From Actinomycetospora endophytica (GTDB lineage Bacteria > Actinomycetota > Actinomycetes > Mycobacteriales > Pseudonocardiaceae), in contig NZ_JAJNDB010000003.1 in assembly GCF_021026375.1 (NCBI RefSeq), forward strand, positions 310,001 to 374,000: 64,000 nucleotides of DNA, given 5' to 3'. Of the stretch, positions 38,123 through 48,830 are shown in pieces. The position numbers were made by a program, and so were the translations under genes. How positions within the stretch are numbered: the stretch's first letter is position 1; each line of letters starts with the position of its first letter. The notes beneath the pieces were generated by a model. That model did not search any database, was not told the DNA's origin, and saw only the letters and a list, made by a program, of their open reading frames with translations.

Positions 38123-39333
38123 GCCCGGCCGACCTGCTGGTGGCGGGCGGCGGCCCGGCCGGCTGGTCCGCGGCACGGGCGTGTGCCCGGCGCGGGCTCG
38201 ACGTCGTGCTCGTCGACCCCCGCCCGGACCGGACCTGGCGTCACACCTACGGCGCGTGGGCCCACGAGCTGCCGCGATCCGGGCCGGACGCGCTGCCGCC
38301 CGAGGTCGTGGCCGCGCAGGACGTCGGCTGGGCGATCGCCACCCGCACCCACCGCCTCGACGACGAGTACGCCGTCCTCGACACCCCCGCGCTGCAGCGG
38401 GCCCTGTACGACGACGGGGTCCGGGTCGTCCGCGGACGGGTGGTCACCGCCGGGGCCGGGCGCGCGGTGCTGGCCGACGGCCGCGAGTGCCGGGCCGGTC
38501 TCGTCGCCGACGCGACGGGCGCGCCGCAGGCCCTGAGCGCCCACCGCGGGCGGGGACGGCGGGCCGAGCAGACCGCCGTCGGCGTCGTCGTGGACGAGGC
38601 GACGGCGGCGCGGGTCACCGGGGGCCGGTTGTTGTTCATGGACTGGCGCCCGCTGCACGGCGTCCCCGGCTGGCCCACGTTCCTCTACGCCGTGCCGCTC
38701 GGCGGCGGTCGGGTGCTGCTCGAGGAGACCTCGCTGGCCCGGCGACCCGGTCTGCCGCTGCCCGATCTCAGCGAGCGCCTCCGGCGTCGGCTGCTCGCCG
38801 CGGGCCTGCGTGGGGCCGAGATCCCGCTCGACGACCCCGCCCGGGTGGAGCACGTCCGGTTCCCGGTCGACACCCCGGATCATCGCCCGCCCGACGGTGT
38901 CGTCGCGCTCGGCGCCGCCGCGCCCCTCGTGCACCCGGCGACGGGGTTCTCGGTGGCGCGGTCGCTGCGCGTGGCCACTCGTCTGGCTGACGCGTGTGTC
39001 GCTCGATCGGATCATCCAGCGGTGATCGACGGGTCCGGTGGAGCGGCCTGGGCCCGGCGCGCCGTGCGGGGTGGATCGGCCGGGATCGTCCACGCGATGC
39101 GCGGCCGGGGCCTCGACGTTCTCCTGCGTCTCCCGCCCGGAGAGGTGCCCGAGTTCTTCGACCGCTTCTTCTCGCTCCCGACGGCCCCGCGGCGGGCCTA
39201 CCTGGGCGCCGACGACGACGTGGCGGAGTCGCTGCGGGCGATGGTGTGGGTGTTCGCACGTCTGACGCCGCGTCTGCGCGGGCATCTGATCATCGGGTCG
39301 CTGGCCGGACCCGGACCCGCCCAGCGGCCCTGA
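38089..39333 (+). CDS. Lycopene cyclase family flavoprotein
   Basis: FAD-binding protein like bacterial lycopene beta-cyclases, which close the ends of lycopene to ionone rings. The core starts DLLVAGGGPAGWSAARAC (dinucleotide site). RHTYGAWAHELP matches the family's TYG.W motif, and FMDWRPLH and FLYAVPLGGGRVLLEETSLA match the later CrtY/CrtL motifs. The N-terminus is uncertain: GTG at 38089 gives 414 residues and overlaps the previous gene by 34 bases, while a CTG at 38119 would make an exact CTGA overlap behind GGGGAGAG. No other carotenoid genes are in the window, so the substrate may differ. Confidence 0.75.
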   Translation: MGPRAGHRGELSPADLLVAGGGPAGWSAARACARRGLDVVLVDPRPDRTWRHTYGAWAHELPRSGPDALPPEVVAAQDVGWAIATRTHRLDDEYAVLDTPALQRALYDDGVRVVRGRVVTAGAGRAVLADGRECRAGLVADATGAPQALSAHRGRGRRAEQTAVGVVVDEATAARVTGGRLLFMDWRPLHGVPGWPTFLYAVPLGGGRVLLEETSLARRPGLPLPDLSERLRRRLLAAGLRGAEIPLDDPARVEHVRFPVDTPDHRPPDGVVALGAAAPLVHPATGFSVARSLRVATRLADACVARSDHPAVIDGSGGAAWARRAVRGGSAGIVHAMRGRGLDVLLRLPPGEVPEFFDRFFSLPTAPRRAYLGADDDVAESLRAMVWVFARLTPRLRGHLIIGSLAGPGPAQRP

Positions 39334-39358
39334 GGGCCCGGCACACGGGGGGTCGACG

Positions 39359-39394
39359 TCGTCCGATCGGACGATCGCGATACCATCCGCGATC
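39359..39394 (+). promoter_or_regulatory. Palindromes and possible promoter upstream of the stress-protein gene
   Basis: TCGTCCGATCGGACGA (39359-39374) is a perfect 16-base palindrome. Next to it GATCGCG (39373-39379) and CGCGATC (39388-39394) form a second inverted pair around TACCAT, a plausible -10 box. Both lie 60-95 bases upstream of the universal stress protein start. A regulator binding here would cover the promoter. The regulator is unknown. Confidence 0.45.
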
Positions 39395-39451
39395 TCCGGG
39401 CCACCCTTCGTTCCCCATGTCCGGAGAGACCCCCAGATCGGAGTACGCATC

Positions 39452-39898
39452 ATGGGCGCCTACCAGCTCGTCGCCGTCGGCACCGACGGTTCCGACTCCT
39501 CCTTCCGCGCCGTCGACCGCGCGGCCAGCGTGGCCGCCGACTCGGCGGCCGCCCTCCTGATCATCTGCGCCTACCACCCGGCGAAGAACACCAACTCGGC
39601 CCAGGACCAGCTGGGTGAGGACGCCGCGTACCACGTGGTCGGCTCGACCCCGGCCGAGGAGACGCTGCGCGACGCCAAGGAGCGCGCGTCCCGCAAGGGC
39701 GTCGGCGATGTCCAGACCCTGGCCGTCGAGGGCGACCCCATCGAGGCCGTCACCGACGTCGTCAACGACCGCAAGGTCGACCTGCTCGTCATCGGCAACC
39801 GCGGGCTGAACAGCCTGTCCGGCCGACTGCTCGGCTCGGTGCCGCAGGGCATCTCCCGCAAGGCGCCGACGGACGTCCTCATCGTCCACACCACGTGA
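39452..39898 (+). CDS. Universal stress protein (UspA family)
   Basis: Small cytoplasmic ATP-binding stress protein of 148 residues, single domain. The strand-1 start LVAVGTDGSDSSFRAV and the C-terminal GNRGLNSLSGRLLGSVP give the G-2x-G-9x-G(S/T) ATP motif, so it should bind ATP. The ATG has GGAG eight bases upstream. The cyclase gene begins inside its stop codon (GTGA overlap), so the two proteins are made together. Because the partner makes a cyclic nucleotide, a link between ATP or cAMP sensing and stress is an attractive inference. Confidence 0.93.
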   Translation: MGAYQLVAVGTDGSDSSFRAVDRAASVAADSAAALLIICAYHPAKNTNSAQDQLGEDAAYHVVGSTPAEETLRDAKERASRKGVGDVQTLAVEGDPIEAVTDVVNDRKVDLLVIGNRGLNSLSGRLLGSVPQGISRKAPTDVLIVHTT

Positions 39899-40989
39899 GT
39901 CGTCCGCCGCGGAACGCACGACACCGCGCGGGTGCGGGCCCGCGCGACGACCGCGGTGAGGACGACGTGGATCCGCCCGCTCCGGGGCCCGACGACGGGT
40001 CGGGCCCCTGGAGCGAGGCGCAGCGCGAGGTCGAGGAGTTCCTCCTCGGCGGCGAGCGCTTCCTGCGTCGCGGCGACATCGCCGGGCGTTCCGGGGTGTC
40101 CCTGGAACAGACCTCGCGGCTGTGGAGCGCGCTCGGGTTCCCGAGCGTGCCCGACGACGTGTCCGCGTTCGGCCAGGCCGACCTGGACGCGCTCGAGCTC
40201 GTGCAGGAGCTGCTCGGGGACGAGGCGCTCGACGAGGCCGAGGCCCTCGCGATCGCGCGGACCCTGGGCCAGAGCATGGCGCGGCTCGCCGAGTGGCAGT
40301 CCAACCTGCTGCGGCGCAGCATCGCCGACCGCGGCACCGCCGGCGAGCCGGACGCCGTCGTCGACTCCGTCCGGACCCTGGTCCCGCTGCTGGAGAAGCT
40401 GCAGGCCTACACGTGGCGGCGCCACCTCGCGGTGACCGCCGGGCGCATGATGTCCGCGATCGCCGAGTCGGAGTCCGAGGACGACCCGCGGGCGACACCC
40501 ACGACCGTCGGCTTCGCGGACCTCGTCGGGTTCACGTCGATGTCGCGGCAGGTCGACGCCGACGAGCTGCGCTCACTGCTGGAGCGGTTCGAGGGCGTCA
40601 GCACCGACGTGGTCTCGCGGCACGGCGGGCGCATCGTCAAGACCCTCGGCGACGAGGTGCTCTTCGTCTGCTCCGACGTCCGCTCGGCCCTGCAGATCGC
40701 CTTCGACCTGCACGCCGACGTCCCGGACGACGACGGCCGTCTCACGCTGCGGATCGGCCTGGCCCACGGGGAGGTCCTCCCCCGCTACGGCGACGTGTAC
40801 GGCCCGGTGGTCAACATCGCGAGCCGGCTGACCTCGCACGCGCGCCCGGGCACGACGCTGCTCGACGACGACCTCACCGACGCGGTGCGCGACCTCGGCC
40901 TCGACGTCGAGCTCCGCTCGGTGCCCCCGCTGGCGGTTCGGGGCTACAAGCACCTGAAGCCGCACGTGGTGCGGCCGCGTTCGAGCTGA
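39895..40989 (+). CDS. Class III adenylate/guanylate cyclase
   Basis: Soluble nucleotide cyclase of 364 residues, likely making cAMP. The C-terminal catalytic domain (about residues 195-360) has metal aspartates Asp209 (FADLVGFTSM) and Asp253 (KTLGDEVLFV) and the transition-state region YGPVVNIASRLTSHA with Asn and Arg. The N-terminal half (about residues 35-180) resembles the regulatory helical region found in mycobacterial pH- or lipid-sensing cyclases (EEFLLGGERFLRRGDIAGRS), starting like a MerR-type winged helix. No membrane segments are seen. The GTG start overlaps the stress-protein stop by four bases. A hairpin follows the gene. Confidence 0.9.
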   Translation: MSRPPRNARHRAGAGPRDDRGEDDVDPPAPGPDDGSGPWSEAQREVEEFLLGGERFLRRGDIAGRSGVSLEQTSRLWSALGFPSVPDDVSAFGQADLDALELVQELLGDEALDEAEALAIARTLGQSMARLAEWQSNLLRRSIADRGTAGEPDAVVDSVRTLVPLLEKLQAYTWRRHLAVTAGRMMSAIAESESEDDPRATPTTVGFADLVGFTSMSRQVDADELRSLLERFEGVSTDVVSRHGGRIVKTLGDEVLFVCSDVRSALQIAFDLHADVPDDDGRLTLRIGLAHGEVLPRYGDVYGPVVNIASRLTSHARPGTTLLDDDLTDAVRDLGLDVELRSVPPLAVRGYKHLKPHVVRPRSS

Positions 40990-41044
40990 CGCTCCCGTGC
41001 GTGCGTTTCCGTGCTCAGGCTCGACTTGGTGCGCTCGTGATCAA

Positions 41045-41093
41045 GGAGTCGCTGCAAGGGTGAGCAAAGATTCGATCGGCACGCAGCGACTCC
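41045..41093 (+). terminator. Hairpin after the cyclase gene
   Basis: GGAGTCGCTGC (41045-41055) and GCAGCGACTCC (41083-41093) are perfect 11-base inverted partners with a 27-base loop, 55 bases after the cyclase stop. It may end that transcript or mark the edge of the lower-GC insert that follows. The long loop makes it weaker than the other terminators here. Confidence 0.45.
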
Positions 41094-41175
41094 CTCGCCC
41101 TGTTGCGGGGGCGAGCTTCGACCTCTAAGTCGGAAAACTAGAGTACTGCTCGTGCACGGCGACGTGGTTACCGAG

Positions 41176-42084
41176 ATGCCGACCTGGGAGGGCTTCCTCC
41201 GGCCGATTCTGACCGCGCTGGAAGACGGCGAACCCCACCTGGCGCGAGAGTTGGGAGATACCGCGGCGGACATCGCGGGTCTGACGGCGGAACACCGACT
41301 CGAGACGCTCAACTCCGGCCTGACCAGGTACCGAGATAGAGCTGGCTGGGCGATGTCGGCCCTCGCTCGGGCAGGTGCCGTTGACAGGCCCAAGCGTGGA
41401 ACCTACGTCATCAACAAGACCGGCCGGATGCTGTTGGAGGCCTTCCCTCACGGGTTTACCGAGAAGCACCTCCTGCAGCAGACCCCCGGCTATCCGATTG
41501 CTGGGGGCGCGCATGGCGGTGCAGGCCCGACGCCGCCCGTTGCAGGCCCGGGTGATCCCCTGAACCCGCGTGAACAGATCGCCGCCGGCGTCGATCGGCT
41601 CCACGCGAGCGTGGCGACCGACCTGCTCCAGCGTCTACGGAGCGTGGACCCGACATTCTTCGAGACCACTGTCCTGGCCCTGCTGGTGGCAATGGGGTAC
41701 GGCGGCGCCGACGAGGACCGTGCTCGCCGTATCGGTGGTAGCGGTGACGGCGGTGTGGACGGCGTCATCGACCAGGACCCGCTTGGTCTCGGCCGTATCT
41801 ACGTTCAGGCCAAACGCTACGCATCAGATAACGTCGTCGGTCGTCCGCAGATTCAAGGGTTCGTTGGCGCTCTACACGGTCAACAAGCCAGCCAAGGTGT
41901 CTTCATCACCACGAGCAGCTTCACCAAAGAGGCTACGGAATACGCTCGTCAGGTCAATGCATCCGTCGTACTCATCGATGGCGCGCGCTTGGCGAACCTG
42001 ATGATCCGGTACGGGGTAGGCGTCCAAGTCGAGAACACCTACACCGTTGTGGGAGTCGATGAAGACTTCTTCGAGAAGGCATAG
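41176..42084 (+). CDS. mrr: Mrr-type (type IV) restriction endonuclease
   Basis: Predicted endonuclease that cuts methylated foreign DNA. The protein closely follows E. coli Mrr in plan: an N-terminal winged-helix domain (MPTWEGFLRPILTALEDGEP) and a C-terminal PD-(D/E)xK domain with GGSGDGGVDGVI (Asp195) and VQAKRY (Gln211, Lys213), then GVFITTSSFTKEA. The ATG at 41176 aligns with the usual start; an in-frame GTG at 41152 would add eight residues. Sampled 60-base stretches are about 57-58% GC against about 77% in the cyclase gene, so it looks recently acquired. No DNA methyltransferase is nearby, as expected for type IV. A strong hairpin ends it. Confidence 0.93.
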   Translation: MPTWEGFLRPILTALEDGEPHLARELGDTAADIAGLTAEHRLETLNSGLTRYRDRAGWAMSALARAGAVDRPKRGTYVINKTGRMLLEAFPHGFTEKHLLQQTPGYPIAGGAHGGAGPTPPVAGPGDPLNPREQIAAGVDRLHASVATDLLQRLRSVDPTFFETTVLALLVAMGYGGADEDRARRIGGSGDGGVDGVIDQDPLGLGRIYVQAKRYASDNVVGRPQIQGFVGALHGQQASQGVFITTSSFTKEATEYARQVNASVVLIDGARLANLMIRYGVGVQVENTYTVVGVDEDFFEKA

Positions 42085-42086
42085 CT

Positions 42087-42126
42087 GTGAGCACTAATCG
42101 GTGCTATGGCACTGATTAGTGCTCAC
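42087..42126. terminator. Strong hairpin between mrr and sufT
   Basis: Arms 42087-42104 and 42109-42126 are inverted partners over 18 bases with one G-U-type mismatch and a four-base loop (TATG). It starts two bases after the mrr stop and ends 15 bases before the sufT stop on the other strand, so it can terminate both. Confidence 0.85.
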
Positions 42127-42141
42127 GAGCGCGGAGCGCAC

Positions 42142-42540
42142 CTACACGGTGAAGCCGAGCGCGCGCAGCTGCTCGCGGCCGTCCTCGGTGATCTTGTCCG
42201 GGCCCCACGGCGGCATCCAGACCCAGTTGATCCGGACGTCGTTCACGAGGCCGCCGCCCGGGCCCTTGGTCAGCGCCGCCCGCGACTGGTCCTCGATGAC
42301 GTCGGTCAGCGGGCAGGCCGCCGACGTCAGCGTCAGGTCCAGGGTCGCGACGGTGCCGACGTCCTCGCTGTCGACGTGGATGCCGTAGAGCAGGCCCAGG
42401 TCGACGACGTTGATCCCCAGCTCGGGGTCGACGACGTCGCGCATGGCCTCCTCGAGGTCGTCGATCGACGGCATCTCGGCCCTGGGGGCGCTCGTCTCGG
42501 GCATGCCCTCGGCGCCACGGGGCGTCTCGGTCTCGGTCAC
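42142..42540 (-). CDS. sufT: SufT-like iron-sulfur assembly protein (DUF59/MIP18)
   Basis: Small cytoplasmic factor of 132 residues helping to mature Fe-S proteins. The DUF59 domain is marked by VVDPELGINVVDLGLLYGI near residue 40 and SAACPLTDVIED near residue 80, with its conserved cysteine. About 30 N-terminal residues are extra and Glu/Pro-rich. The GTG start overlaps the sufU stop by four bases. It is the last gene of sufRBDCSUT, the order found in mycobacteria. Confidence 0.9.
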   Translation of the reverse strand: MTETETPRGAEGMPETSAPRAEMPSIDDLEEAMRDVVDPELGINVVDLGLLYGIHVDSEDVGTVATLDLTLTSAACPLTDVIEDQSRAALTKGPGGGLVNDVRINWVWMPPWGPDKITEDGREQLRALGFTV

Positions 42541-43010
42541 TGGTGTTCCTCCAGCTCGGGAGCGTTGTCGTCAGCCTGCGCCACTGCGTCCTTGAACGCG
42601 AACCAGCCCAGCAGCGCGCATTTGACGCGCGCCGGGTAGGCGGCGACGCCGGCGAAGGCGACGGCGTCGTCGAGCACGTCCTCGTCGGGCTCGACCTTGC
42701 CACGGCCCTGGACCATCTTCTGGTACTCGGCCAGGACGTCGAACGACTCGCCGACGGTGCGCCCGACGACGAGGTCGTTGAGCACCGACGTCGCGGCCTG
42801 GCTGATCGAGCAGCCCATCGCGTCGTAGGAGACGTCGACGACCTTCGCGTCCGGACCGGAGCCGTCGAGGTGCACCCGCAGGGTCACCTCGTCGCCGCAG
42901 GTCGGGTTCACGTGGTGGACCTCGGCGTCGAACGGGTCCCGCAGCCCGTGGCCGTGCGGGTTGCGGTAGTGGTCCAGGATGATCTCCTGGTACATCGTCT
43001 CGAGCTTCAC
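42537..43010 (-). CDS. sufU: SufU iron-sulfur cluster assembly sulfurtransferase
   Basis: Zinc-containing IscU-like protein that takes persulfide sulfur from SufS in gram-positive-type SUF systems. The 157 residues show zinc ligands Cys38 and Asp40 (PTCGDEVTL), Cys67 (AMGCSISQA) and Cys131 (VKCALLGW). The insert between the second and third cysteine sites (GRTVGESFDVLAEYQKMVQG) is typical of SufU and not IscU. The GTG at 43010 has GGAGGGG seven bases away and is preferred over a longer frame. It starts 16 bases after the sufS stop. Confidence 0.94.
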   Translation of the reverse strand: MKLETMYQEIILDHYRNPHGHGLRDPFDAEVHHVNPTCGDEVTLRVHLDGSGPDAKVVDVSYDAMGCSISQAATSVLNDLVVGRTVGESFDVLAEYQKMVQGRGKVEPDEDVLDDAVAFAGVAAYPARVKCALLGWFAFKDAVAQADDNAPELEEHQ

Positions 43011-43026
43011 GGCGTCACCCCTCCAC

Positions 43027-45131
<2,105 letters not shown>

Positions 45132-45179
45132 CAAGCCTCTTTCACTGACGCGTTCGTGTGGTGGTGGGGAGCGGCGTGC

Positions 45180-46385
45180 TCAGGCGCCGACGGCTTCGAG
45201 CTCGGCCTCGATGGCCGCCTCGAGCCGGTCGCGCAGGGCGGGCACGCGGACCTTCTGGATGACCTCGCCGAAGAACCCGCGCACGACGAGCCGTCGGGCC
45301 GCCGCCTCGGGGACGCCGCGGGACATCAGGTAGAACAGCTGCTCGTCGTCGAACCGGCCGGTCGCGGAGGCGTGGCCGGCACCGACGATCTCGCCGGTCT
45401 CGATCTCGAGGTTCGGCACCGAGTCGGCCCGCGCGTTGTCGGTGAGCAGCAGGTTCCGGTTGAGCTCGTAGGTGTCGGTGCCTTCGGCCGCCTTGCGGAT
45501 CAGCACGTCGCCGATCCAGACGGTGTGGGCCGCCGTCCCGCCCTCGACTCCCTGCAGCGCGCCCTTGTACATCACGCGCGACCGGCAGTTCACCACCGAG
45601 TGGTCCACGAGCAGGCGCTGCTCGAAGTGCTGCCCGCCGTCGGCGAAGTACAGCCCGTCGAGCTCGGCGTCGCCGCCCGGCGCCCGGTAGTTGATCACCG
45701 GCGAGAGGCGGACGAGGTCGCCGCCGAGCGTCACCGACGTGTGCCGGATCGTCGCGTCGCGGCCCACCGAGAGGTGCTGGGCCCCGACGTAGACCGCGTC
45801 GTCGGCCCAGTCGTGCACCTCGACGATCTCGAGCTTCGCGCCGTCGGCGACGACGAACTCGGTGTTCGCCGCGACCGTGCCGGAGCCCCGGTGGTCGAGG
45901 ACGACGACGGCCTCGGCGTGGTGCTCCAGGCGCAGCTGCAGGTGCGCGTACGCCGTCGAGCCCTGGCCGGGGCCGGTGACGGTGATCGTCAGCGGCTCGT
46001 CGTCGGAACGGGCCTCGTTCACGGTGACCACGTGGGCCCGCGTGAACCCGGACCACGCCTGCGCCGCGACGCGGTCGGCGGGGATGCCGCCGTCGCCGAG
46101 GCGCGGGTCGTCGCGGCCGACGGTCTCGTGCCGGACGCCGCCGAGGTCGGACGACGCGGCGTCGCCGAACCCGGAGACGACCGCGACGTCGATCTGGCCG
46201 TCGACGGACGCGGAGCCGTCGTGCAGACCGCGCAGGCGCCGCAGCGGCGTGAACCGCCACTGCTCCTCACGTCCGCCGGGGACCTCGAAGGCCTCGACGT
46301 CGTAGGAGGTGAAGCGCTCCTCCCACGGAGCGGTCTTGACCGCGGCTGCCGTCGGGATTCCGGGGTCCGTGTCCTGGACCGTCAT
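45180..46385 (-). CDS. sufD: SufD scaffold subunit
   Basis: Beta-helix partner of SufB in the SufBCD cluster scaffold. The 401 residues show the UPF0051 core: [78 protein letters not shown] and [20 protein letters not shown]. The N-terminal 80 residues ([20 protein letters not shown]) are SufD-like. The ATG overlaps the sufB stop by four bases. It lacks the cysteine-rich features of SufB, consistent with a structural role. Confidence 0.95.
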   Translation of the reverse strand: MTVQDTDPGIPTAAAVKTAPWEERFTSYDVEAFEVPGGREEQWRFTPLRRLRGLHDGSASVDGQIDVAVVSGFGDAASSDLGGVRHETVGRDDPRLGDGGIPADRVAAQAWSGFTRAHVVTVNEARSDDEPLTITVTGPGQGSTAYAHLQLRLEHHAEAVVVLDHRGSGTVAANTEFVVADGAKLEIVEVHDWADDAVYVGAQHLSVGRDATIRHTSVTLGGDLVRLSPVINYRAPGGDAELDGLYFADGGQHFEQRLLVDHSVVNCRSRVMYKGALQGVEGGTAAHTVWIGDVLIRKAAEGTDTYELNRNLLLTDNARADSVPNLEIETGEIVGAGHASATGRFDDEQLFYLMSRGVPEAAARRLVVRGFFGEVIQKVRVPALRDRLEAAIEAELEAVGA

Positions 46386-47827
46386 CCGACAGCACCCTCC
46401 ATCTGCAGCTCGATCAGGCGGTTGAGCTCGAGCGCGTACTCCATGGGGAGCTCGCGCGCGATGGGCTCGACGAACCCACGCACGATCATCGCCATGGCCT
46501 CGTCCTCGGTGAGGCCGCGGGACATCAGGTAGAAGAGCTGGTCCTCGCTGACCTTCGAGACGGTCGCCTCGTGGCCCATCGTCACGTCGTCCTCGCGGAC
46601 GTCGACGTACGGGTACGTGTCGCTGCGGCTGATCGTGTCGACGAGCAGCGCGTCGCACTTCACCGTCGACCGCGAGTGGTGCGCACCCTTGTTCACCCGC
46701 ACCAGGCCGCGGTAGGAGGTCCGTCCGCCGCCGCGGGCCACCGACTTCGAGATGATCGTCGACGACGTGTGCGGCGCGAGGTGCACCATCTTGGCACCGG
46801 CGTCCTGGTGCTGGCCCTCGCCGGAGAACGCCACCGAGAGCACCTCGCCCTTGGCGTGCGGACCGGTCAGCCAGACGGCCGGGTACTTCATGGTCACCTT
46901 GGAGCCGATGTTGCCGTCGACCCACTCCATGGTCGCGCCCTCTTCCGCCTTGGCGCGCTTGGTGACCAGGTTGTAGACGTTGTTCGACCAGTTCTGGATG
47001 GTCGTGTAGCGGCAGCGGCCGCCCTTCTTCACGACGATCTCGACGACCGCGGAGTGCAGCGAGTCCGACGAGTAGATCGGCGCCGTGCAGCCCTCGACGT
47101 AGTGGACGTAGGCGTCCTCGTCGACGATGATCAGCGTCCGCTCGAACTGGCCCATGTTCTCGGTGTTGATCCGGAAGTAGGCCTGCAGCGGGATGTCCAC
47201 GTGGACGCCCTTGGGCACGTAGATGAACGAGCCGCCGGACCACACCGCGGAGTTCAGCGCGGAGAACTTGTTGTCCCCGGCCGGGATCACCGACCCGAAG
47301 TACTCCTCGAACAGCTCCGGGTGCTCGCGCAGCCCGGTGTCGGTGTCCATGAAGATGACGCCCTGCTGCTCCAGGTCCTCGCGGATCTGGTGGTACACGA
47401 CCTCGGACTCGTACTGCGCGGCCACACCCGCGACGAGGCGCTCCTTCTCGGCCTCGGGGATGCCGAGCTTGTCGTACGTCGCCTTGATGTCCTCGGGCAG
47501 GTCCTCCCAGGAGGCGGCCTGCTTCTCCGTCGAGCGGACGAAGTACTTGATGTTGTCGAAGTGGATGCCCGACAGGTCCGAGCCCCACTGCGGCATCGGC
47601 TTCTTGTCGAACAGGCCCAGCGCCTTCAGTCGGCTCTGGAGCATCCAGTCGGGCTCGTCCTTCTTGGACGAGATGTCGCGGACGACCGCCTCGTTCAGGC
47701 CGCGCTGGGCGCTCGCGCCCGCGTCGTCGCTGTCGTGCCAGCCGAACTGGTAGCTCCCCAGGGAGGCGAGGGTCTCCTCCTGGCTGAGGGGCTCCTGCGG
47801 TGTGGTCCGCTCCGCAGCGGTGGTCAT
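46382..47827 (-). CDS. sufB: SufB scaffold subunit
   Basis: Main scaffold on which new Fe-S clusters are built. The 481 residues are collinear with SufB proteins: [99 protein letters not shown] and [14 protein letters not shown]. Cys residues in EGCTAP and STVKCDALL are the likely cluster and sulfur-transfer sites. The M. tuberculosis SufB gene is interrupted by an intein; this one is continuous. The ATG overlaps the sufR stop by four bases. Confidence 0.96.
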   Translation of the reverse strand: MTTAAERTTPQEPLSQEETLASLGSYQFGWHDSDDAGASAQRGLNEAVVRDISSKKDEPDWMLQSRLKALGLFDKKPMPQWGSDLSGIHFDNIKYFVRSTEKQAASWEDLPEDIKATYDKLGIPEAEKERLVAGVAAQYESEVVYHQIREDLEQQGVIFMDTDTGLREHPELFEEYFGSVIPAGDNKFSALNSAVWSGGSFIYVPKGVHVDIPLQAYFRINTENMGQFERTLIIVDEDAYVHYVEGCTAPIYSSDSLHSAVVEIVVKKGGRCRYTTIQNWSNNVYNLVTKRAKAEEGATMEWVDGNIGSKVTMKYPAVWLTGPHAKGEVLSVAFSGEGQHQDAGAKMVHLAPHTSSTIISKSVARGGGRTSYRGLVRVNKGAHHSRSTVKCDALLVDTISRSDTYPYVDVREDDVTMGHEATVSKVSEDQLFYLMSRGLTEDEAMAMIVRGFVEPIARELPMEYALELNRLIELQMEGAVG

Positions 47828-48636
47828 ACGACCTGCCTTCCCTTGACGTCGGGCCCCGCACCGGTGGTGGCGGCGGGGGTGGTGCCCGTCTGGTCGTGCT
47901 GCTCGTCCGCCCCGCGCGCCTGCTGCGCCGGGACGTGGGTGGTGCACGCGGCGTCGCCGCGCGCGATCGTGGCGAGCCGCTGGACGTGGGTGCCCAGCAG
48001 TTCGGCGAACACCTCGGCCTCGGCCTCGCACAGCGCCGGGAACTCCGCGGCGACGTCGGCGACGGGGCAGTGGTGCTGGCAGAGCTGCTCGCCCGTCACC
48101 CGGGCGTCGAGGCCGTCGTCCGCGCCGGCGCCCCGCGTGGTCGCGGCGTAGCCCTCCGCGGTGAGCGCCCCGGCCAGCCGGGCCGCGCGCTCGGCGCGGT
48201 CGGTTCCGGCGAGGACGTGCTCGCGGTGCTCCCCCACCATCGCGAGGGCCCGCTCCCGGGCGAAGGCCTTCACGGCCTCCTCCCCGGCGGCCTCGCCGAG
48301 CCGGCGCAGGGCGGCCACCGCGAGCTCAGCGGGGCCGTCCTCCCCTCGCCCGACCCGGGCGCGGCCGCTCGCCGTCAGGAGGAACTGGCGCGCGGGGCGG
48401 CCCCGCTTGCGGCCCGCGGCCTGCGGGGCGTCCCGGGTCGCGACGCTGCCCTCGGCCACCAGGGCGTCGAGGTGGCGCCGCACGCCCGGACCGGAGAGGT
48501 GGAGCTGGTCGGCGAGCACACCCGCCGTCGTCGGGCCCTGCTCGAGGAGTACGCGCACGACGGCGTCGCGGGTGCGGCCGTCGGCCGCCGACCGGGCGTG
48601 CTCGGCGTGGGCCGCGTCGGGCTGGTCCACCACCAC
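47824..48636 (-). CDS. sufR: SufR iron-sulfur transcriptional repressor
   Basis: Fe-S-sensing repressor controlling the suf operon. The 270 residues contain an N-terminal winged helix-turn-helix ([20 protein letters not shown] and [17 protein letters not shown]) and a C-terminal region with [14 protein letters not shown] and a further cysteine in FPALCEAE, the expected cluster ligands. The GTG at 48636 is chosen for its GGAGG site eight bases upstream; an ATG at 48690 would add 18 residues. The stop overlaps the sufB ATG. It is divergent from mptB. A half-palindrome near its -10 box may be its own operator. Confidence 0.9.
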   Translation of the reverse strand: MVVDQPDAAHAEHARSAADGRTRDAVVRVLLEQGPTTAGVLADQLHLSGPGVRRHLDALVAEGSVATRDAPQAAGRKRGRPARQFLLTASGRARVGRGEDGPAELAVAALRRLGEAAGEEAVKAFARERALAMVGEHREHVLAGTDRAERAARLAGALTAEGYAATTRGAGADDGLDARVTGEQLCQHHCPVADVAAEFPALCEAEAEVFAELLGTHVQRLATIARGDAACTTHVPAQQARGADEQHDQTGTTPAATTGAGPDVKGRQVV

Positions 48637-48712
48637 GTCGTCCACCTCCGTCCGCTCCGATCGATGATGTCCGGGTCCACGGCCGATCATGAACCTCGGG
48701 CCCGGCTTTTGA

Positions 48713-48732
48713 CAACACCAGTCTTGCGTATA
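48713..48732 (-). promoter_or_regulatory. Candidate sufR promoter and operator
   Basis: On the minus strand TATACG (48732-48727) is a possible -10 box, followed by CAAGACTGGTGTTG (48726-48713), an imperfect dyad covering the expected start site. Repressor binding there would give autoregulation of sufR and the operon. No clear -35 box was identified, and the match to known SufR sites is only general. Confidence 0.45.
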
Positions 48733-48830
48733 TCCGCGAGGGCGGCAAAGCCGGTGCCCACGGGCGTGTCACGGGTCACCCGAGCGGGCCTCGAACAGGC
48801 GGGTCACGGGCCCTCGGTATCGTTCCCGAG

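Noticed and set aside
46382-47827. Intein in sufB, as in M. tuberculosis
   Set aside because: The 481-residue frame is collinear with intein-free SufB and has no splicing motifs.
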